DNA from: an uncultured Actinomycetes bacterium
Lineage (GTDB): Bacteria > Actinomycetota > Acidimicrobiia > Acidimicrobiales > Acidimicrobilacustridaceae
Assembly: GCA_937876315.1 (NCBI GenBank)
Contig: CALEHQ010000043.1
Span: 1 to 64,000 of the forward strand
Length of the DNA stretch: 64,000 bases
Direction: 5' to 3'
Of the stretch, positions 16,065 to 24,100 are shown piece after piece. A program made the translations under genes and the position numbers. Numbering within the stretch: position 1 is the stretch's first letter; each line of letters begins with the position of its first letter. The notes beneath the pieces are model-generated. The model ran no database searches. It saw nothing but the letters and a program-made list of their open reading frames with translations, and was not told the origin of the DNA.

Positions 16065-17921
16065 TTAGGAGACAGGAAGCACGGCGCAGTGGCAACCAGG
16101 GTGCAACGGGGGCACCTTGTGGCCTGTGGGGAAGACCCCGCCACGATCTATTGGTCCACCCAGAGCATTGTCTTCGCAGTCGGGCGAGGGGCCATCGCCC
16201 GCAGCAACGACCCACCGCACCTTCGAGTTCTTGGGCAATCGGTCGAGAACGCCCCGATTCGCCGCCCCCAGCACCGCAAAGGTGACGGCGTCATCAACCC
16301 GCTGGCCCTTCCATTCGCGGAAGGTGGACCGGATTCGCTGAGCAAGGTCGTCGCGGTCACCGGCGGATTCCGATACAGCTCGTTCGAGCCGATCGCGCAG
16401 TGGGCCGACGATCGCACTCGCTAGATCCGCAGCGAGGTCGCCGACCGATGCACGGGCAGAACTGCGGCCCTTGACTGGCGCGATTGCCGCTCCCGCCTCG
16501 GTGGCATCAGCTAGCGCTGGGAGCACCATGTCTTCATAACGTTCTAACTGGGATTCAGGAGTCGGAAGAAAAGCGATTGCAGTTAGGTTGCCCTTCACCG
16601 ATCGCAGTGTAGAGAGAAGTTCGTTTTGTTCGTCGGACAACTCGCGCTTGATGCGACGAGCCAGTGAGCTTTCGATTGACGAAACTGCTGCGTCTCGCGC
16701 TGCGATGAAGATTTGATCTGCATCGGCAGACGAGTCAGGGGCAATGACTTCTGTCGCTTCAGGTGCGGCGGCCTCGACGACTTCCTGGATGATTTCAGGT
16801 TCGGCCTCAGCAATTGCATCAGAACCGTCACCCACAGTCGCAACTTCGTCTTCACCTTCTTGACGAAGCCGAGCGAAGACGTCGGCGGCCTTGCCACTCG
16901 ATGTGCGCACGACACGCACCGACGACGAATGGCGGCCTTCACGCGGATCTTCAGGCGAAACCGGGGTTTCGGTTGAAGGCTCAGGAGCATCTGCGACAAC
17001 CGGTGCTACTTCAACGAGTTCTTCGACGACCGGTTCTTCCACGGGAGGAACGACCGTGAGCTTGGGCGCCGTTGGACGCGCTTCGGCGGGCGTTTCGACG
17101 TTTCGGACCTGTGAAGCAGGGAAGACATCGATCGTTGGTTCATCGAGCTCTTCAGCAGTAACAATCGGCGTAATGGTCGCCTCGAGTTCAGAATCGACGC
17201 TTTGCAATGAGGCAACTTCGGCGGAGAGGCGGCCTTCAGGAAGTGCGACGTGAAGTTCTTCGGTGGCGACAGCAAGGGTTTCGCGAACAATGTCGTAGGC
17301 AGCAGAGAGGCGATCGCGTCCGGCTTGCAGTTGTTCGATCTGTTGACGAAGTGCCTGACGGCGGTTTGCGAGATCATCGAGCATGCGCTGGCGAACTTCC
17401 TTCGCCTCCTGCACCATCTCGCGACCTTGCTGTTTGCTGGCTTCGATAATCGCAGCGGCTTCAGCTTCGGCGTTCGCACGCTGGGTTTCGGCATACTCAC
17501 GAATTTGTGCGGTTGCTTGCTCGGCTTCTTGGGTGCGCCGAGCCACAAGAGTCTCGGCATCTTCTCGCAGACGTACCGATTCTTCACGCGCCTCACGGAG
17601 GAGTCGCGCCACGTTTTCCTCGGCCTTTGCCCGAATCTCGGCTGCAGCCGACTGCGCGGCATCAAGAACCCGCGTCGTTTCCTCGCCCAGCAATTTCGTG
17701 AGGTTCGACGGGTCGATGGGATCGTGATCGGCGCTTTGGCGACGGGCCTGTTCAAGTTGTCGCTCGAGTTCGGAAGCACGAGTTTGTGCGTTCTTCAACT
17801 GATTCGACACCTGAAGGAGGTAACGCTGGACCTCAACGGGGTCAACGCCCTTCTTTACGGTCGCGAAGGTTTTATCGAGGATGCGGTCGGGATCGATCGG
17901 CCCGGACGAGTCGGTTGCCAT
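16065..17921 (-). CDS. DivIVA-like coiled-coil protein with C-terminal phage MuF-like domain
   Basis: A 618-aa protein in four parts. Residues 10-60 resemble a DivIVA N-terminus (DRILDKTFATVKKGVDPVEV, then a coiled coil). Residues 60-220 are a long Ala/Glu/Arg-rich coiled coil. Residues 220-400 form a Pro/Glu/Val-rich acidic linker. A helical region then leads to a C-terminal module (about 568-618) with CEDNALGG, GGVFPTGHKVPPLHPGCHC and a closing AVLP, which matches the Cys/His-rich end of phage Mu F-like minor head proteins. DivIVA proteins mark curved membrane at poles and septa; a role in polar growth or division is inference. ATG 17921 is chosen over an upstream TTG. It lies between the PDZ-Lon and UPF0182 genes on one strand. 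No other phage gene is near. Confidence 0.75.
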   Translation of the reverse strand: MATDSSGPIDPDRILDKTFATVKKGVDPVEVQRYLLQVSNQLKNAQTRASELERQLEQARRQSADHDPIDPSNLTKLLGEETTRVLDAAQSAAAEIRAKAEENVARLLREAREESVRLREDAETLVARRTQEAEQATAQIREYAETQRANAEAEAAAIIEASKQQGREMVQEAKEVRQRMLDDLANRRQALRQQIEQLQAGRDRLSAAYDIVRETLAVATEELHVALPEGRLSAEVASLQSVDSELEATITPIVTAEELDEPTIDVFPASQVRNVETPAEARPTAPKLTVVPPVEEPVVEELVEVAPVVADAPEPSTETPVSPEDPREGRHSSSVRVVRTSSGKAADVFARLRQEGEDEVATVGDGSDAIAEAEPEIIQEVVEAAAPEATEVIAPDSSADADQIFIAARDAAVSSIESSLARRIKRELSDEQNELLSTLRSVKGNLTAIAFLPTPESQLERYEDMVLPALADATEAGAAIAPVKGRSSARASVGDLAADLASAIVGPLRDRLERAVSESAGDRDDLAQRIRSTFREWKGQRVDDAVTFAVLGAANRGVLDRLPKNSKVRWVVAAGDGPSPDCEDNALGGPIDRGGVFPTGHKVPPLHPGCHCAVLPVS

Positions 17922-17972
17922 CAATCTCAAGGCTACCGACGAAACCCCAACATTCCGGTGATACCAAAGGGG

Positions 17973-19106
17973 TCAGTTGGTGGCCAGAGAGCTGCCGACG
18001 GCCGGAAGCACCAAGTTGCCGCCGCCAACCGTCGTGAGAACTTCAAGTGCCTGGGTTAACGACTCAACTGGCTCAACGCGCATATCGCCCGCGTACTTGC
18101 GAGCCTCATCGATCTCGCTCGCAGGGACCAACATCAAATCAACACCAGCTCGACGCGACGCCATCACTTTTTGGTGGATCCCGCCGATTGGTCCCACCGA
18201 GCCATCGAGCGTGATCGTCCCCGTCACTGAAACGTTGAGCCCACCGGTGAGGCTCTCAGGAGTCATCACATCAAGAATCCCCAGAGTGAAGGCCAACCCC
18301 GCCGACGGACCGCCCACCCGACCGGAATCAATCGTTACCTCCACTGGAAAAGTGAACGAGAGATCGCGGGTAAAGGTCGAGACCCCGAGGAATCCCTTTG
18401 TGGTGTCACCTTCGCGAGCGCCAAGGAGTACCTGAACCTCGCGAGATGGACGAGCACCTTCCAGTGTCGAATCAAATGGTTCGACACCCAATGTGATCAT
18501 CTCTCCCGGAGCCATCGCGCTAATCACGTTGATCAATTGCTGGCTAAACGAAATCGGTTGACCGTTGGCTCGGACAATGACATCTCCCGGTACTAGCAAG
18601 TTGGCCGATGGCCCGCTTTCAATCACTGACCCAACGACTGCGCCGGTTCCATTCGATTCGACGGGATAACCAAGCCGTGTGAGCGCCTGGTACTGCGCTG
18701 CGTCTTTGGATTCCGTCATCAACCGCAAATTCAGATCGCGATTCTGGTCAGGCGATTGTTTGCCGAGAATGTCTTCCCGCGACGCGAGATCGAGATCGGG
18801 GTTTACCCATGCAGCAAGCACTTCAAACGGTGTCGCTTGCCGAAGCGACACCGTGAGGAGATCAACTTCTCCCTCATTTACATACGTCTGCGCTCCGCTT
18901 ACCGAAATAAGGCTCTCGGTTGGACGCGAAGAGCCCGGGGACATCACGTAATACGGGAGTCGAAGAACCAACCCCAGCGTGATGATGAGCACGGCGAAGA
19001 AAAAACCAAGCGATGTAAGCCGACGGCGTCGTCGGCTCCAGCGGGGGGATTCCTCCCCCACGGCCGCAGGTGCGGGCACAGGTTCTTCTTCGTTGAACTC
19101 GACCAC
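17973..19106 (-). CDS. PDZ domain and Lon-type serine protease, membrane-anchored (YlbL-like)
   Basis: A 377-aa protein with one N-terminal membrane segment after a polybasic RRRRR stretch (about residues 30-52), a PDZ domain (GSVIESGPSANLLVPGDVIV) and a C-terminal Lon S16-type domain. The catalytic Ser is in GGPSAGLAF and the catalytic Lys in GIHQKVMASRRAG. It would face the outside of the membrane and cut membrane or secreted substrates without ATP, as known for the YlbL family. GTG start (19104-19106) has GGAG 5 nt upstream. It is first in a leftward string with the DivIVA-MuF and UPF0182 genes; a PDZ/UPF0182 pairing is also known in mycobacteria. Confidence 0.9.
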   Translation of the reverse strand: MVEFNEEEPVPAPAAVGEESPRWSRRRRRLTSLGFFFAVLIITLGLVLRLPYYVMSPGSSRPTESLISVSGAQTYVNEGEVDLLTVSLRQATPFEVLAAWVNPDLDLASREDILGKQSPDQNRDLNLRLMTESKDAAQYQALTRLGYPVESNGTGAVVGSVIESGPSANLLVPGDVIVRANGQPISFSQQLINVISAMAPGEMITLGVEPFDSTLEGARPSREVQVLLGAREGDTTKGFLGVSTFTRDLSFTFPVEVTIDSGRVGGPSAGLAFTLGILDVMTPESLTGGLNVSVTGTITLDGSVGPIGGIHQKVMASRRAGVDLMLVPASEIDEARKYAGDMRVEPVESLTQALEVLTTVGGGNLVLPAVGSSLATN

Positions 19107-19161
19107 GTTGCTCCACTGACAAAACGAGATGGATTCGGCCCATCGACCGTGTCAGCCTGCC

Positions 19162-19398
19162 ATGTCCGAGACCATGAACCGGCGCGCCCGTCGGCAGGGT
19201 GCGAGGATGTCCATTGTGACTGCGAGCAACCAATGGCAACCGATCTACGGAGATGACATCGGCCCAACCACTTCCGATCGCATCCGATCTGGGGTCAGCC
19301 TTGGCGTGGTCCTCTTCATTCTCGGCACCGCTCTCTCTGCCGGACTCGCGCTTTCGGTCCTCGTGCTCTTCGGACTCTTCGGCGCCTCGATCGGCTGA
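19162..19398 (+). CDS. Small membrane protein, unknown function
   Basis: A 78-aa protein ending in one hydrophobic stretch, SLGVVLFILGTALSAGLALS followed by a second short hydrophobic segment. The N-terminus is basic (MNRRARRQGAR). A shorter start at ATG 19207 would leave 63 residues and is also possible; neither has a convincing ribosome site. The stop is 2 nt before the HEAT-repeat gene, so the two are probably translated together. I do not recognise the family. Confidence 0.55.
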   Translation: MSETMNRRARRQGARMSIVTASNQWQPIYGDDIGPTTSDRIRSGVSLGVVLFILGTALSAGLALSVLVLFGLFGASIG

Positions 19399-19400
19399 AC

Positions 19401-20036
19401 ATGCCTGGCCGTCAACTCGATGACACCATCTCTCGCCGACGCGACGCTGCGCTCGCCGGACATACAGGCGATGAGGACACAGCCCGATCCTTCCTAAGCG
19501 ACGACGATGCGAATGTTCGTGCCACTGCACTTGGTGCGCTCAACCGTCTCGGCGCACTAACAGAGGACGAACTCATTCGGGCCGCTGGTGATCCCGACCC
19601 AATCATTCGTCGTCGGGCGTGCACCGAATCCACCTCATGGAACGGCAGCGTCGGCGAACCAACCACCGCCGAAGTAGCGGCCGCCATCGCTGTACTTCTT
19701 TCCGATAGCGATGACTCCGTGGTCGAAATTGCCGCATGGGCTTGTGGAGAGCGCCCACCTGCACCGAGATCAACCATTGAACGACTGTGCGAGATCGCAA
19801 CCAGCCACGACGATGCGTTGTGTCGTGAATCTGCAGTTGCAGCGCTAGGAGCACTCGGTGATCCCGCAGGACTTAGCGCGATCCTCTCTGCAACCGAGGA
19901 CAAAGCAACGGTTCGTCGGCGCGCCGTTATCGCTCTGGCCCCATTTGACGGCCCCGAAGTCGACGCCGCCCTTCAACGGGCAACAAAGGATAGAGATTGG
20001 CAGGTCCGGCAAGCCGCCGAAGACCTCAGTCCATGA
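19401..20036 (+). CDS. HEAT-repeat domain protein
   Basis: A 211-aa soluble protein built of HEAT-like repeats: DDDANVRATALGALNRLGAL, DPDPIIRRRACTES, DSDDSVVEIAAWACGE, DDALCRESAVAALGALGD, DKATVRRRAVIALAPF and DRDWQVRQAAEDL. Such repeats make alpha-solenoid scaffolds for protein binding; some phycobilin-lyase-like members exist, but nothing here points to that. It starts 2 nt after the small membrane protein and its 3' end overlaps the convergent mreB gene by 11 nt. A role linked to the envelope neighbours is only suggested by position. Confidence 0.82.
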   Translation: MPGRQLDDTISRRRDAALAGHTGDEDTARSFLSDDDANVRATALGALNRLGALTEDELIRAAGDPDPIIRRRACTESTSWNGSVGEPTTAEVAAAIAVLLSDSDDSVVEIAAWACGERPPAPRSTIERLCEIATSHDDALCRESAVAALGALGDPAGLSAILSATEDKATVRRRAVIALAPFDGPEVDAALQRATKDRDWQVRQAAEDLSP

Positions 20037-21021
20037 ACATGACCTTGAGTGCGTCGAAAGATTCGACGCAATGGCCTGCTCCGAGCACAACTGATTCGAG
20101 TGGCGCTTCGACAAGGTGAACCGGAACATCGGTTTCGGATTCAATGCGAAGGTCGAGACCTCGCAACATGCCACCGCCGCCAACCAGGTAAATACCTTGT
20201 TCAATGAGGTCTTGGGCCAATTCGGGCGGAGCTTGGCCCAAGCATGCGATGACCGCGTCGACCATTGCCGACACGGGTTCGTCGATTGCTTCGCGAACTT
20301 CTTCAGCAGTGAGAACAACTGTCTTGGGCAGACCGCTCATAAGTTCGCGTCCGCGAACCTCAGCGGCAAACTCATTTTCTGTTGGCCACGCCGAACCGAT
20401 CGTGACTTTGATTTCTTCTGCGGTGCGTTCACCCACAGCGATGCCGTATTCACGCCGGATGTAGGTCTGGATAGCAGCATCGATGTCGAAACTTCCGACA
20501 CGCACCGCTTCGAGCGCGACTACACCGCCAAGAGAGATGAGCGCGACTTCAGAGGTTCCGCCTCCGATGTCGATCACCATGTTGCCGAGCGGTTCGTTAA
20601 TGGGAAGACCTGAACCGATGGCCGCTGCCATGGGTTGCTCGATGAGGTGCGCTTCAGCTGCACCAGCACGACGAGCAGCTTCGGTAACTGCGCGCTGTTC
20701 GACAGCGGTAATTGCAGAGGGAACACAAATAACAACACGCGGGCGATTGAACCGGTTGACCCCAACACGCTGGAGAAGCAAACGGATCATGCGCTGGGTA
20801 ACTTCGAAGTCGGTGATTGCGCCTTTTCGAAGAGGACGGACCGCAACGATGTAGCTAGGTGTCCGCCCAATCATCTGCCACGCTTCGTGGCCCATCGCAA
20901 GCACGTCTTGGGTGCGACTATTCAGCGCAATTACTGAAGGCTCGTTGAGGACAATGCCCTCGCCACGAACATAGACAAGTGTGTTTGCGGTTCCTAGGTC
21001 GATCGCAATATCGCGTGCCAT
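20026..21021 (-). CDS. mreB: MreB-family rod-shape actin homologue
   Basis: A 331-aa actin-like ATPase. The phosphate-1 motif is AIDLGTANTLVYV, phosphate-2 is MVIDIGGGTSEVALISLGG, the connect region has VPSAITAVEQRA, and the adenosine motif is IYLVGGGGMLRGLDL. MreB polymers under the membrane position wall synthesis in rod-shaped bacteria; many Actinobacteria lack it or use it for sporulation, while Acidimicrobiia may keep it. No mreC or mreD follows, since the upstream co-directional genes are a small membrane protein and moaE. The last 11 nt overlap the convergent HEAT gene. Related Mbl or MreB-like paralogues cannot be separated by eye. Confidence 0.88.
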   Translation of the reverse strand: MARDIAIDLGTANTLVYVRGEGIVLNEPSVIALNSRTQDVLAMGHEAWQMIGRTPSYIVAVRPLRKGAITDFEVTQRMIRLLLQRVGVNRFNRPRVVICVPSAITAVEQRAVTEAARRAGAAEAHLIEQPMAAAIGSGLPINEPLGNMVIDIGGGTSEVALISLGGVVALEAVRVGSFDIDAAIQTYIRREYGIAVGERTAEEIKVTIGSAWPTENEFAAEVRGRELMSGLPKTVVLTAEEVREAIDEPVSAMVDAVIACLGQAPPELAQDLIEQGIYLVGGGGMLRGLDLRIESETDVPVHLVEAPLESVVLGAGHCVESFDALKVMFMD

Positions 21022-21022
21022 A

Positions 21023-21241
21023 TCAACGACCGCCCAATCGACGCTTTTCCGCGTCTTGCACTCCGCGCACTGGGCGTGGCGGAGTTGAAGGAACGGGCGG
21101 AGTGCTTAAAGCATCCATTTCGCGTTGAAAGTCGTCAACGCTTGCCATGAAGTGCGTCGGCTTGCGATGGCGGATCCAAACAATGAGCGAACCAACGGCA
21201 GCCACAACAACTGCCAGAAGAAGAAATGCAACGCCACTCAT
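21023..21241 (-). CDS. Small single-pass membrane protein, unknown function
   Basis: A 72-aa protein with one N-terminal membrane span (VAFLLLAVVVAAVGSLIVWI), a basic RHRKPTHF turn and a Pro-rich cytoplasmic tail with PPVPSTPPRPVRG. Start ATG 21239-21241 overlaps the stop of the moaE gene (ATGA), and the stop is 1 nt before the mreB start. A longer frame extending into moaE is unlikely. Position directly ahead of mreB suggests it could be co-expressed with it. I do not recognise the family. Confidence 0.65.
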   Translation of the reverse strand: MSGVAFLLLAVVVAAVGSLIVWIRHRKPTHFMASVDDFQREMDALSTPPVPSTPPRPVRGVQDAEKRRLGGR

Positions 21242-21720
21242 GCGAGAACTCCGCGGTCGTCTACGTCGGTGATGTGCTGCGCCGCACGCGCCCATTGCGA
21301 ACCACCGTCGAAGAATTCCTTCTTCCAGATCGGCACAGATTCTTTCAAGGTGTCGATTGTGAATTCGCAGGCATCAAATGCGGCGCCACGATGGGGTGCA
21401 GACACTGCGACAACAACCGATGACTCGCTCAGGAGCACTCGCCCTTCACGATGCCAGATGACGATTCGCCCTAACTCGGGCCACCGCTTACGAGCTTGAT
21501 CGGCAATAGCGCCAAGGCGAGGCTCAACCTGTTCGGCCCACGCCTCGTAATCGATATGAGTGACGCCAGTAGAGCCATCGGCATGGTCCCGGACCAAACC
21601 ACTGAAAACCACCACGGCTCCACAGCCTGGGAGTGCGACCCAATCGGCTGCGAGCCCGACCTCGAGCAATTGGTCGGTGAGCGCGACCCAATCGTCGGTG
21701 GTGGGGGGTTGAAGAGTCAC
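21238..21720 (-). CDS. moaE: Molybdopterin synthase catalytic subunit (MoaE)
   Basis: A 160-aa MoaE, the large subunit of molybdopterin synthase that inserts sulfur into precursor Z to make the dithiolene. Family features are VFSGLVRDHADG, IDYEAWAEQVEPRL, the HREGRVLLSESSVVVAVSAP core, and the active-site lysines in TLKESVPIWKKEFF. It starts at GTG 21718-21720 with AGGAAG upstream. No moaD or other cofactor gene is in the window, so MoaD must be encoded elsewhere. The 3' end overlaps the next small membrane gene by 4 nt, an odd pairing with the mreB region. Confidence 0.9.
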   Translation of the reverse strand: MTLQPPTTDDWVALTDQLLEVGLAADWVALPGCGAVVVFSGLVRDHADGSTGVTHIDYEAWAEQVEPRLGAIADQARKRWPELGRIVIWHREGRVLLSESSVVVAVSAPHRGAAFDACEFTIDTLKESVPIWKKEFFDGGSQWARAAQHITDVDDRGVLA

Positions 21721-21782
21721 GGCTTCCTATCGTAGTAGGGGCCGCGGCTAACTCTGCGGGGCCCACCACTACATTCGCCCCC

Positions 21783-22961
21783 ATGCCGTTCCTCGATGAC
21801 CCGGATGACGATGCCGGGTTCGTCCCCCCCCTCCCCCAAGACGACCGATTATGGCGTCACCCATCGGAGATGGCAGGCCCAAACCCCATTTCGTCTCGAG
21901 TGAAGCGCCGATATTCGTCACGGACGGGATTCTTCGCAGTGATCGCAATCGGTCTCATTGCGACCGCCACCGGTATCGCTGCAGTTGGCATTCTCGGTTC
22001 CTCTGATCGCACTCCCCGAGGAACCGAGTTCGCCGTCGGACCTGCAGCCGAAGCACTTCCCGAAACAGCACTGTCGTCTCTTGCACCGGCAATCGTTCAG
22101 ATCAAAGTTGACCGTGCCTCCAGTTCGTTCGTCGTGACCGGGCTCATCATCCGCCCCGATGGTCATGTGGTCACTGCATCTGACCCACTGGAAGGCGCAC
22201 GCTCACTGACTGTCACTACTGCCGACGGACGTGCCTTTAACGCAACCATCGTCGGCACCGATCCGGCTGATGATCTTGCCGTTATTGCTATTCAAGGTTC
22301 AGGCCTTCCCACTCCTTCGTTTGGCGACATCAATTCTGTTGCGCAAGGAGACATGGTCTTTGTTGTCGGCCGCACCCCCACCGATAACCGGTCCTGGGTT
22401 GCATCCGCAATTTTTCAAGCTGTAGGCATGCGTCTCGATACAACGGATGGATCCACACTGCACGACATGATCGGTTCTGCAATCGATGTTCAACCTCCAA
22501 CTGATTCCGCAATTCTCTGCACAAAGGCAGGCGAGGTGATCGGCTTGTTGACATCTCGCGCAGCGGTCGCGACCCGTTCGGCAGCACTTGCGGCTGCTCC
22601 ATCAACGCTCGCTTTGCCCAGTGCTACGAATTCCTTCGCCCACTCTGTTGCATGGACTCGTCACGTCGTCGACGACATCATCGAAACCGGTTCTGTTCAT
22701 CACGGATGGCTCGGCGTGATGACAACTGATGCCCCTGAGGGCGGCGCAACTATCGAATCGATTACGCACAATGGCCCAGCAGATCGAGCTGGCCTCATTG
22801 CCGGCGATCGCATTACTTCGTTGAGCGAGGCGAATCTGGCGACGAGTTCTGCCCTTGTCGTCGCACTCCGAAACCACGCCGCCAACGACACCGTCACGAT
22901 TGGCTATGTGCGCAATGGCACTGCAGCTAGGACGTTCGCCAAGCTCATCGATCGGAGTTGA
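21783..22961 (+). CDS. HtrA-like PDZ protein with lost protease triad (probable pseudoprotease)
   Basis: A 392-aa membrane-anchored HtrA/DegP-like protein: cytoplasmic acidic N-terminus, one membrane span near residues 50-72, a trypsin-like domain, and a C-terminal PDZ domain (HHGWLGVMT, NGPADRAGLIAGDRI). The usual TNxHVV is TASDPL, so the catalytic His is Asp134 (codon 22182-22184). The Asp motif GTDPADDLAVIAI is kept. The GNSGGPL loop is replaced by PPTDSAILC, losing the oxyanion glycines. I read this as a catalytically dead sensor or chaperone-like HtrA. It is divergent from moaE and its 3' end overlaps the epimerase-like gene by 17 nt. Family call is firm; loss of activity is inference. 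Confidence 0.82.
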   Translation: MPFLDDPDDDAGFVPPLPQDDRLWRHPSEMAGPNPISSRVKRRYSSRTGFFAVIAIGLIATATGIAAVGILGSSDRTPRGTEFAVGPAAEALPETALSSLAPAIVQIKVDRASSSFVVTGLIIRPDGHVVTASDPLEGARSLTVTTADGRAFNATIVGTDPADDLAVIAIQGSGLPTPSFGDINSVAQGDMVFVVGRTPTDNRSWVASAIFQAVGMRLDTTDGSTLHDMIGSAIDVQPPTDSAILCTKAGEVIGLLTSRAAVATRSAALAAAPSTLALPSATNSFAHSVAWTRHVVDDIIETGSVHHGWLGVMTTDAPEGGATIESITHNGPADRAGLIAGDRITSLSEANLATSSALVVALRNHAANDTVTIGYVRNGTAARTFAKLIDRS

Positions 22962-24015
22962 GTTGGCGGCGGATCAAAAAGGCCGCCCCTCCAACAACGC
23001 CGAGCGCCACTATGGCCGCACCACCCAGCGCTAATTGCTGACGATGGCGCGGAGTGACCCGAGCCCAAATACCGCCACTGTCGGCGTCGACGTAGGCCTC
23101 TTCATTACGAAACGTGGGTTCCCAACCCAAGGATCGAATGCGATCGTTAGCGACAACCCATGGCCCCGAACCAGCCAAAAGGGTGTCGGGATCACCAGGT
23201 GCAACACCGAAGTACTTGCCGATTCGAGCCAGAACGTAGGCAAAAGGCTTGTACACGCGGACTCTTGCAGTCGGCCCCTTAAGCGCTCGAACTTCATCAA
23301 CCGTGAGCCAACCATCGGGCGCAACGTTCACTGGTCCATCGACTCGTGAACGACAAATGGTGACAAGAGCAGTCGTCAGGTCATCAAGGTGCACAAATTG
23401 CACGGGGGCAACCACACCACTGATCTGGAGACCGGCTGTTGCCCAAGGTGAACGTGCCAACCACTTTTCGTTTTCCGGACCTACAACGATGCACGGGCGA
23501 ACGAGCGCGCAGGTTGCTCCACGCGATCTTGACCACGTAACACAGAGCCGTTCGAGCTCAGCACGCTCAACCGCTGCCTCTATCGAGGCATTCGGTCGAA
23601 CCGGAGCGCTCTCCGTTAGCGGAATCGGATTGTCAGTTCGAGCTCCGTAAACGAGCGCTGAGGACAAAACGACGAGCGTTGTCACTGCCCCAACTCGTGT
23701 GAGCGACGCAAGGAACGATCGCGTTGCGACCACATCGATATCCGCACCACCGGTTCCATCGATGTCAAGCCCCGAGCGTGGGCCGGTCAGGAAGACTCGT
23801 GTCGCTCCAGCAACAAGTGGTGTCAATCGGGAATCGTCAAGAGCAAACGGGGCGATGATGAGTTCCGGACCATCAGCATCGCCAGTGAGACGTCGGGTGC
23901 TGGGTTGGGCCCCAATGGCAACAACACGGTCAACACCAGGTTCCGAGAGCGCGGCAGCAACCACTCGTCGCCCGATCGGCAGATCGGCCCCGGTGACCAC
24001 CACGATTTCTCCCAC
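22945..24015 (-). CDS. NAD-dependent epimerase/dehydratase-like protein with C-terminal membrane anchor
   Basis: A 356-aa extended-SDR protein. The N-terminal Rossmann motif is degenerate, VVTGADLPIGRRV instead of TGxxGxxG. A sugar-epimerase-like core follows with VVLSSALVYGARTDNP and VNVAPDGWLTVDEV, but the YxxxK catalytic pair is not evident: the region after the Tyr-containing loop reads IEAAVERAELERL. The C-terminus has a single membrane helix (LGGAAIVALGVVGGAAFLI) and a basic tail. GTG start at 24015. It is convergent and overlapping with the HtrA-like gene. It may bind NAD(P) without ordinary epimerase activity. Function unknown. Confidence 0.7.
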   Translation of the reverse strand: MGEIVVVTGADLPIGRRVVAAALSEPGVDRVVAIGAQPSTRRLTGDADGPELIIAPFALDDSRLTPLVAGATRVFLTGPRSGLDIDGTGGADIDVVATRSFLASLTRVGAVTTLVVLSSALVYGARTDNPIPLTESAPVRPNASIEAAVERAELERLCVTWSRSRGATCALVRPCIVVGPENEKWLARSPWATAGLQISGVVAPVQFVHLDDLTTALVTICRSRVDGPVNVAPDGWLTVDEVRALKGPTARVRVYKPFAYVLARIGKYFGVAPGDPDTLLAGSGPWVVANDRIRSLGWEPTFRNEEAYVDADSGGIWARVTPRHRQQLALGGAAIVALGVVGGAAFLIRRQLNSDR

Positions 24016-24100
24016 ACCGCAATCATGGCGCGTCTGAGGTCACCATCATCGGGCCGGCACCCGCAGCGTCATGTCCCTCGGCGGGGCCTAGCCTAAGGTC

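Noticed and set aside
16065-16220. Prophage remnant suggested by the MuF-like module
   Set aside because: No capsid, portal, integrase or attachment site is near; the module is the end of a larger chromosomal protein.
17250-18059. Long open frame (269 aa) on the plus strand opposite the DivIVA-MuF gene
   Set aside because: It mirrors the codon pattern of the real minus-strand gene, has no recognisable domain and no ribosome site.
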